Below are positions 6,117 through 6,634 of a stretch of 6,634 bases of DNA, piece after piece (position 1 is the stretch's first letter; every line of letters starts with the position of its first letter). Origin of the DNA: Spirochaetaceae bacterium. Lineage in GTDB: Bacteria; Spirochaetota; Spirochaetia; Sphaerochaetales; Sphaerochaetaceae. The stretch covers positions 1-6,634 of the forward strand of contig DMKZ01000016.1 in the NCBI GenBank assembly GCA_003454065.1. Direction: 5' to 3'. The notes under the pieces were generated by a model, which worked only from the letters and a program-made list of their open reading frames with translations, was not told the origin of the DNA and made no database searches. The position numbers were made by a program, and so were the translations under genes.

Positions 6117-6634
6117 TTATTCGATTCCATCTAGCAGCCGGCCGAAAAGCTCGAGCACGTATTTGGAAAGCATGCCTATTTGATTGCCGACCAAATCGTT
6201 CCTAGCCTGAAGCCTATCCGAACCGATTCCGACATTCTCCAGCCCGGCAAGCGACTTCACGATTCTTTTACTGACGCCATCATAGATATGCAAATCGCAT
6301 GGCGCATGAAGCACGAAGGAATCTCCTATCCGCTTCTCATCATCCGTGACCATGATGCTTATCAGACATAAACGGCACTTGGATAGCATATCATCCGATT
6401 CGATATAGGCCGCTACCTCATCGATGCTTAATTCCGAAGGCAAGTTGACAAACGACATATTCCCGTAAACGCCGTTATTTGAAATAATCGCATGCTGCAA
6501 TTCGGCATTCGCCGCCAAAATGTCGTTTCCATCTCTCATGAAACTCAAGACTGCGAACCGACCATCGTCTTCAGCCTGTTCGAAGGCTTCTGAAAAACTT
6601 TTTTCCGATAGGACATCGAAAAAAGATTGGAAAT
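6117..6634 (-). CDS. C-terminal part of an unrecognised protein, start beyond the right edge
   Basis: The frame ends at TAA 6119-6117 and stays open to the right edge, giving 171 visible residues. A TTG at 6548 could be read as a start, but coding-like sequence continues upstream (for example SFSEAFEQAEDDGRFAVLSF), so the true start is probably outside the window. I do not recognise the family. Visible features are a KCRLC cysteine pair followed by a hydrophobic strand (LISIMV), a stretch SFVLHAPCDLHIYDG that looks like beta strands, then RIVKSLAG, and a C-terminal amphipathic helix (SKYVLELFGRLLDGIE). There is no membrane segment in the visible part, so it is probably soluble or peripheral. 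It does not resemble a sigma factor C-terminus, although it lies upstream of the anti-sigma gene. A gap of 142 bases with regulatory-looking sequence separates the two. Confidence 0.65.
   Translation of the reverse strand, partial: FQSFFDVLSEKSFSEAFEQAEDDGRFAVLSFMRDGNDILAANAELQHAIISNNGVYGNMSFVNLPSELSIDEVAAYIESDDMLSKCRLCLISIMVTDDEKRIGDSFVLHAPCDLHIYDGVSKRIVKSLAGLENVGIGSDRLQARNDLVGNQIGMLSKYVLELFGRLLDGIE

Noticed and set aside
6546..6548. TTG start for the right-hand gene
   Set aside because: The same frame remains open and protein-like up to the window edge, and no clear ribosome binding site is seen before the TTG. The gene is better treated as cut at the edge.
1..6634. Mobile element, integration site at the tRNA, or CRISPR array
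   Set aside because: tRNA genes are common integration sites, but no integrase, no repeated tRNA 3' end and no regularly spaced repeats were seen. The genes around the tRNA look like ordinary chromosomal genes.

Overview
All supported genes in this window lie on the minus strand, so the biology reads from right to left. The window suggests a diderm bacterium. The large metalloprotease has an export signal and a C-terminal region patterned like an outer-membrane beta-barrel, and its N-terminal domain reminds me of proteins I associate with Treponema-like spirochaetes. Spirochaetota is therefore my best guess, but it is an inference from memory and not proven here.

Layout, in the direction of transcription. 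(1) 6634-6117: the C-terminal 171 residues of an unrecognised protein whose start lies beyond the right edge. A 9-bp hairpin begins directly after its TAA stop and overlaps a second, competing 8-bp hairpin. (2) 6116-5975: a 142-bp intergenic region with an ECF-like -35 motif, an AT-rich stretch and an inverted repeat directly in front of a strong Shine-Dalgarno sequence. (3) 5974-5474: a 166-residue membrane-bound zinc anti-sigma-type protein with no sigma factor gene visible. (4) 5473-5341: an intergenic region with a sigma70-like promoter (TTGATT-16-TATAAT). (5) 5340-5267: tRNA-Arg(UCU) without an encoded CCA. (6) 5256-2311: a 981-residue exported protein with a peptidase-MA-like HExxH metalloprotease domain, a beta-propeller-like middle and a barrel-like C-terminus. 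It starts only 10 bases after the tRNA. (7) 2311-1: a divergent mutS2, open for 770 codons and cut by the left edge very near its end. Its ATG overlaps the peptidase stop codon by one base (TGATG).

The tRNA, the peptidase and mutS2 probably form one transcription unit: there is almost no room for a promoter after the tRNA, and the last two genes look translationally coupled. The anti-sigma gene appears to have its own promoter region. No mobile element, CRISPR array, integrase or phage gene is visible. The most unusual points are the three-part protease, the tRNA-protease-mutS2 arrangement, the missing Smr histidine in MutS2, the orphan anti-sigma factor with a possible ECF-type promoter, and the competing hairpins after the right-hand gene.
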